Shown piece after piece: positions 58,631 to 64,000 of a DNA stretch of 64,000 nucleotides. Each line of letters starts with the position of its first letter. Within the stretch, counting starts at the first letter, position 1. Source of the DNA: Desmodus rotundus. Taxonomy: Eukaryota > Chordata > Mammalia > Chiroptera > Phyllostomidae. The notes under the pieces are model-generated. The model searched no databases, was not told the DNA's origin, and was given only the letters and a program-made list of their open reading frames with translations. A program made the translations under genes and the position numbers. The stretch is from positions 10,670,934-10,734,933 of the forward strand of contig NC_071398.1 in NCBI RefSeq assembly GCF_022682495.2, read 5' to 3'.

Positions 58631-59004
58631 CTTTCAGGCAGCCACCGAAGATCCATCAACCAGTGATGAATGAGAACTGAGAAACTGTCTCCTTTCACCC
58701 ACATGCTGAAGTGAACTTGGACATCCAGAGTTACAAATGGTAGGGGGTATGATAGGCCCAGGAATTGAACCTAAATCTCCCAAAGGGACTGATTGATTTA
58801 TCATTCCCAACTCCTTGCCTCTTAAAATTAGATGTTCCTACTACACTGAACAAAATAAATATGCTACATGATTCTAGTATTATTTGTTTTTATGACTTTT
58901 ACTTCAAGTAGACTGTAGGCAATTTGACCCCTTGATTTTTTGTTCCTATATAATGCCCAGCCGTCAGACTTGCTTAGTAGAAAGCAGCAAGTAAAAAGGG
59001 TTAA

Positions 59005-59215
59005 GGTGTTGGCATTAAACCTGGTGAACAGACCTCACTTCATTAGAACTCTGACCTTATACATATATGTTCTCTGACTTTGCTGAACCTCGTTTCACAC
59101 ATTTCTGAAAGAATGCTCAGGATGTGTCCATTGCAAAGGTGTCAGGAGGACAGAACGAGACAAGTGTTTGCAGGCAGTGGCTAGCATTCTGCCTGCAATT
59201 AAGTAGGGTCTCGAA
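59005..59215 (+). repeat. MIR SINE fossil
   Basis: GTGTTGGCATTAAACCTGGTG...TGACTTTGCTGAACCTCGTTTCACACATTTCTGAAAGAATGC...GGCAGTGGCTAGCATTCTGCC follows MIR order. Confidence 0.6.
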
Positions 59216-61395
59216 TTCCAGTTTATCTCCTTGATCGTCACACCAGACAGTATTCAGTTTTGCAGACAATAGCGATCATCAGAGAGTTAGCAAAGAACCC
59301 GCTGCTCTTTTGCATCCATGCAACTTTCCTAATTCAGGATTCTTATGCTAGAACAGGAAGAGCAGGAAGAGCTTCCAAAGAACAGGAAGCTTCTTGGGCC
59401 TTTTTGCAACCAGAAGATATGCCTCGGGCATTCCTTTATGTTTTCCTGTCAATCTACCGCACATTCCTAAAGCACAACCGAAAGGTTTACGTGGAAACGA
59501 GATGTGCATACAATGGAGGCTACCATACCCATGATTAAAACGGGCTCAGATCAAGTCCCTTGTTTTCATCACAAAATTCACAAAACATCCTGGCTGGATT
59601 CCTGCTATTCCCATTGTCTGTAACATTCTTGCTTGTCTTCTTCACTTGTCTCAAGACGTCATCGAGCCTGACTGTGAAGGGCACTGGGAAAACATTTCCC
59701 AGAACCCGCATCTTCCTTGGATGTGTTGTTTGGATGCTTTCTATATCCTTCCATTAGACAACTTGACTGTGGTCCAGCAGGCATCTCCTCCACTACAGAA
59801 GCCCCGCCTCCCATCCAGGAACTAGGTCTTTAACAACCTGTGACCCTCGTGTTCAGTCGAGATGCGCAGAAAGGTTTGACTCACTAATGTTTTGTATATT
59901 CAATCCACAATTACTTGGTACTTCTAGTCACTAGTTGATTAGATCTTAAATTTCTTTCCGATGGACACCACTACCAGGGACAAAATCAATCATTCAGAAA
60001 ACAAAGCCAAAATAAAGATATCTAATTCAGCACTTCCCATTTTCACTAAGATCTATTTATATGCCAGAGGACATTTGTAACGGCACGTCTAACTGCCTTT
60101 TTAAATCCATTTCTAACCAATCACTTCTGATAAATATCCATATGATCTGCAGATTTATTTTAGGTACCAGTTTCCCTGAGAAGTCACCAGTTTCTGTCTT
60201 AGATGCTTTTCATATATTTTCTTGAATAAACAAATGTGGGTTTCTATGGTATTCTGTGGAGTTCAGTCTTTCTTTATAACTGCTACATAATTATATTGGA
60301 AATGTGAAAAACAGTTCAGCAGGAAATCAAATGCTGGCTCAGTATGGGTATTTTTATACCCAGAGATTCTCAAATATGAACGAGCAAGGAGACTTGGATA
60401 CTGTGCCTAACGCACAATCTAATGACAAGCCTTATTTAAGAGCCAGAAAAAGCCCACAGGTTTTCTTTACAGTGTGTTACAGTTGTTTATTTATTTTTGC
60501 TACACAAAACGGTCAAATAAAGCTGAGACAGTAAAGGTTCTAAAATGTCAGTATCTCTTAAACAGCAAGCTCATCACAGCCCACCTGGAAGAGCAAGTGA
60601 TGAGGCTTTTATCTTTACGAATATTGCTGAAAATAGATACAGAGAATATATTTACATGAAATCATGTTATATTATAATAAAACAATATATAAATTGTAAT
60701 GTAACAATTCTAATATATTAATATAATCTATTATAGTATGTATAAAAAACATACATTCTCTACATCAATTAAGTTTTAGTTCCTTATTGATATTAAAATG
60801 TCCTTCTAACTAATAAATCCATACATTAGATTATCCAGAGAAATTGCTTATTTTCAAGCAGACAGCTGTAGATGGAACCTGGATTGGAATTTATATTTAT
60901 TTGACTCCAAAGTCAGAGACTTTTCCCTCTGCACTTGTCATCCACGGTTCTCTCCCAGGTCTTCCTTCTCCAGGCTACTGTTTAGCATTCATTGTCCAAC
61001 TGGAGCGGCGAGCATGCGGAGCAGACTCCAGCACTGTTCCAGGATTATCTCAGTGGGTAGCAGCAACACTCACACTTCGGTATCAACCCCTCATTGAGGC
61101 TTTAATTTATTTTCAGTTTAGGAACTGGAGGTTCTCACAAGTCCAAATTCTTCTGGAACAGGGAGTTCGCAGATGTGAATTTTAAATAAATTACCTCATC
61201 TGGACTCCCCCTCCCGCATTCACCCCCTTCAGTTACTTCAGTGGGGATGAAAGCCTACCAATAGTAACTCATTGTGTTTCACCTTCTTTTTATAAAGGAT
61301 TCGTTGAAGAAAAGCTATAGAGTCTTCAACTCTGGAAATGATAGGTCATCTTCTGTGAATCACGGCACATCTCAACAGGAACTAGGCTATCAGCC
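59216..61395. other. Intronic sequence, nothing firm
   Basis: Open frames of 61-113 codons without recognisable domains. 60650-60745 is very AT-rich with short self-complementary stretches. Confidence 0.4.
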
Positions 61396-61399
61396 GGGA

Positions 61400-61620
61400 G
61401 AGAATAGAGGCTAAACGTTCAGAAACGGAGCTGAAGAGTCAGACACACCCAGGATCCAATCCAAACTCAGCCATCTAAATCTGGTGAGCTTGAACTTTGG
61501 TGTTTTTGTTTTATTAAATGAAAGAACTGATGGCACTGATTTATGGAATTGTTGTGAGAATTAAACATGAAAAAGGGCAGAGAAAGGTCTAGAATGCTAC
61601 CTCGCATACAGCAAGCAGCG
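61400..61620 (+). repeat. MIR SINE fossil
   Basis: AGAGTCAGACACACCCAGGATCCAATCCAAACTCAGCC...TGGAATTGTTGTGAGAATTAAACATG...GAATGCTACCTCGCATACAGC follows full-length MIR order. Confidence 0.7.
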
Positions 61621-61788
61621 GCACTTTTAATGCATCGTTCTCATCCTTGTTGCCAAGGCTCACACTCTCTAGCAGTATTTCCTTCTCTTCTTTGCTCATT
61701 AGTTTTAACCAGATGCCAATTTCTGTTCATTCACACTCCATCTCCAGCGCAGCTCTAGTTTCATTCAGAATTAGGACTGTAGGGATTA

Positions 61789-61936
61789 CAGTAATTGTTC
61801 TCAAAGTTTGGTCCCTGGCCCAGCAGCATCCGTGTCACAGTGAGACTCATTAGAAATACAAATTTGATGGCCTAGAAATTTATGTTTTAACAAACCCGCT
61901 AGGTGGTTTATGCATCACAAAGTTTAAGAAACACCA
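61789..61936 (+). repeat. MER5-like hAT fossil
   Basis: CAGTAATTGTTCTCAAAGTTTGGTCCCTGGCCCAGCAGCATCCGTG...TTAGAAATACAAATTTGATGGCC...TTTTAACAAACCCGCTAGGTGG...AAAGTTTAAGAAACACCAG is an almost complete MER5. Confidence 0.88.
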
Positions 61937-61939
61937 GCT

Positions 61940-63720
61940 CGCAGCCTTATTCTTCTCCCTCCCATTTCCCATGTCTTGTCTCGCCCTCCCATCCATGATC
62001 TCTTCTGCTTCTCATTCTGAATGCTAACATTCTGAGCCCTAAATTTCCCTTATTCTGATATTTCTATGTATTTCATGGGCCCCTTCAACAGAGAGAATAA
62101 GACAATTTCCTTGATTTGGCATTTAAAGACAACCATCATTTGCTTCACTTAACATTCCAACCAAATCCTCGTCTCTCTCCTGATTTCCCTTATCTCCAGA
62201 AGACATTCTGAACTTTCCTCCTCATGAATGAGACATTCCTTAATTTGGAAATGCAGCTGTAACAACAGCCAACTGCTGCTTCATGATCCTGATGTAAATT
62301 TACCTTCCACAGAGGATTCTTCCAGGGAAGAGCCTCTCCTGTCCAGTGGAGAATGCTCACTCGACTCCAATCACAAGCTTTTTTTTTTTTAGTAAATAAA
62401 ACAGTAGAGTTTCAAATGCAAGTCTTAAAGAAAGGGCTCTGTATTCTATTTCTTCACCTCACTGTTAAGGCTCAAAGAGGAAGGAGTCATACCTTACTGT
62501 GTTCCAAGTGCTCAACTCTTCATACATAGTAGTTGCACGTGAAATACTTCCTGAAATGAACCAAACCCTATCTGCTCTGGGGACTTGTTGATTTATGTAG
62601 CTTTAGGGAAATAACACTGATGGGAGAGGTGGAAGCATTATGTTTTGGGGAACCTGCTCCGTGAATCCTGGCTATGGAGGCCTGGGGACCTTGTTTCACA
62701 TCTCAAACGGTTTCCTCATCATTCTTCCGTGCATTTCTGTGAGCCTGAAATAAAACAGGGCTTGTCAAGGGTCCAACATAATGCCCAGAGCTGTTGCTAA
62801 GGAATGTCAAGTGTCTTCGTTCTAGGTTGATTTGAATTCCTGGGTAAATAGCATTTTCAGTCACACAAGGAGCAGGCACAACCTGTTCTGTGACAAATAG
62901 CATAACTCTTGACCTTGGGCAATGGAAGGTGGATCCTTGTCCCATAGATGCTCCAGGAACAAAAACTATCAGTATAATGAATGAGGGTGCAGAGTAACTA
63001 ATGCCCTGCCACCACAAATAAGATGGAAGCAAGTTATCACAGTTTAAATTTGTACCCTCTGGCCGAAGGGCCATGGGACCTGGCCCTGAAATGCTAGGTG
63101 GGTGGGGATGGATGCAGATGGAACTGGTACCTATTTTTAGCCCCAGTTTCTAAGCTTTGGATTAGGGATTTCTGTAATCAGAAAACATGCTGCATTTTCA
63201 TTCTTTCAGCTTTGCTGCTTTGTAACCTGCTTCCACTTGTTCAATACAGATTAGATTAAATGATAAACAGGCTTGTTGGGTAATGAAGTGTGCACTGGCA
63301 CGATTCAGGGCTTGCCTTAAGGCTCTCAGAAGCAAAGAGAAATAACAGTTCTTAGATCAGAAGCCTGGCTCTTTGGGGAAAGAGAGAGGAGACCGCAGGC
63401 TCCTTCCTACCAGCACCTTTCCTGTGGTCTCTGACTTCCAAGATCGGTTAGTATTGTAAGGGAATCTTTCCCTGTAAACACAGTCAGTGCCCCACTATTT
63501 TCACACAAGGAGAGGGCAGTCACCTTGCCCTTTATGTGGCAGCTTCAGTCACTCAAAAAAGAATGACTTTAAAAATCCAGGAAGCCATAGTGCCCGTGTG
63601 CCTGCCTTCCTGAGACTTTGGACAAAGAGCTGAGTGGGGTGCGTTACAGCAAAAATCCTTCCCACCAATCAATGAACAATGTTTAGAGTCAGAAGTCATC
63701 AGGGTACTGTCTGGTGATAT
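61940..63720. other. Intronic sequence, nothing firm
   Basis: The 123-codon antisense frame at 62703-63074 has no domain or gene context. Confidence 0.4.
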
Positions 63721-63724
63721 TACT

Positions 63725-63845
63725 ACATTATTTCCTTTATTCATTCGCTAATTTAGCAAATATTTATTGGGAACCTCAAGCACTGAGTTAGGCTCCTAGG
63801 ATCAAACAGCAATCAATAATAAAGCAATAATAAAATGTTTCATTA
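63725..63845 (-). repeat. L2/MIR end fossil, antisense
   Basis: TTCCTTTATTCATTCGCTAATTTAGCAAATATTTATTGGGAACCTCAAGCACTGAGTTAGGC is the reverse complement of an L2/MIR tail. Confidence 0.6.
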
Positions 63846-64000
63846 GAGCAAGGGCTTTACCTATTTCTTCCTTTATAAATGTATTCTCAAAACCACAAGG
63901 AAATAGATGGTTATTATGAGTCTCAACCAGTCAGTGGAAAGAAAAGAGCAAGGATATGTGAGAACCTACAACAAAGGCACCTGACCCAGCATGGGTATCA

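Larger units (their letters stand above)
19891..64000 (-). other. CDH8: Partial upstream CDH8 intron (at least 44 kb)
   Basis: This precedes the acceptor of the 122-bp exon. I looked on the minus strand for the preceding EC4 exon (about 137 bp, expected to end near ...HNITIIATEI) and did not see it. The interval is dominated by transposon fossils, annotated separately. No independent gene could be supported. Confidence 0.75.

Noticed and set aside
59260..59538. Peptide ARTGRAGR resembling a helicase motif
   Set aside because: Isolated short match with no other helicase motifs and no splice context; treated as chance.
19891..64000. Preceding 137-bp CDH8 EC4 exon
   Set aside because: Searched by eye for the reverse complement of sequence encoding ...HNITIIATEI next to a donor; no convincing site.
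1..64000. CRISPR arrays, operons, phage or bacterial systems
   Set aside because: No spaced direct repeats, no compact coding and abundant mammalian repeats; the window is vertebrate nuclear DNA.

Overview
The window is mammalian nuclear DNA, and its repeats point to a bat. It carries five copies of a tRNA-derived SINE of the bat VES type, LINE-1 3' ends of the 'taattgaacaacaataaaa' kind, a half-LINE (HAL1-like) element, and hAT and mariner fossils. There is no operon, ribosome binding site, CRISPR array or other prokaryotic structure. The base composition is AT-rich, and almost all listed open frames are chance or repeat-derived.

The one gene I can support lies on the minus strand: a classical type II cadherin, best matched from memory to cadherin-8 (CDH8). 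Two consecutive coding exons are visible. The 122-bp exon (19769-19890) ends EC4 and starts EC5, including the calcium-binding linker DVNDNAPEF. The 118-bp exon (6470-6587) continues EC5. Both have correct splice sites, and their phases match across a complete 13,181-bp intron. The rest of the window is partial flanking intron: 1-6469 downstream and 19891-64000 upstream in transcript sense. I found no further CDH8 exon, so the preceding (EC4) and following (EC5/transmembrane) exons should lie outside.

Layout. 1-6.5 kb: L1 3' ends and a HAL1-like element. 6.6-19.8 kb: intron with L2/MIR fossils, a 126-bp Tc1/mariner MITE and a CTTC microsatellite. 20-29 kb: old repeats, one SINE and an unclassified GC-richer block. 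29.2-33.85 kb: a long antisense LINE-1 fossil with two nested SINEs and a nested younger L1. 35.6-36.0 kb: an LTR-like block. 37.2 kb: a SINE with perfect target duplications. 42.2-42.9 kb: an internally deleted mariner. 44.7-45.9 kb: a hAT MITE and an L1 with target duplications. 46.5-49.2 kb: a probable MLT1 (MaLR) fossil provirus interrupted by two hAT MITEs. 50.6-51.4 kb: an antisense L1 split by a 295-bp solo LTR. 55.1-58.5 kb: SINE, L1-like composite, a 5'-inverted L1, a short L1 end, a Charlie-like hAT and the second hAT MITE copy. 59-64 kb: MIR, L2 and MER5-like fossils.

I found no new biological system. The most informative signals are structural: insertions whose target-site duplications and nesting order can be read directly, including a twin-primed L1 and an LTR whose 4-bp duplication is explained by the host L1 sequence.
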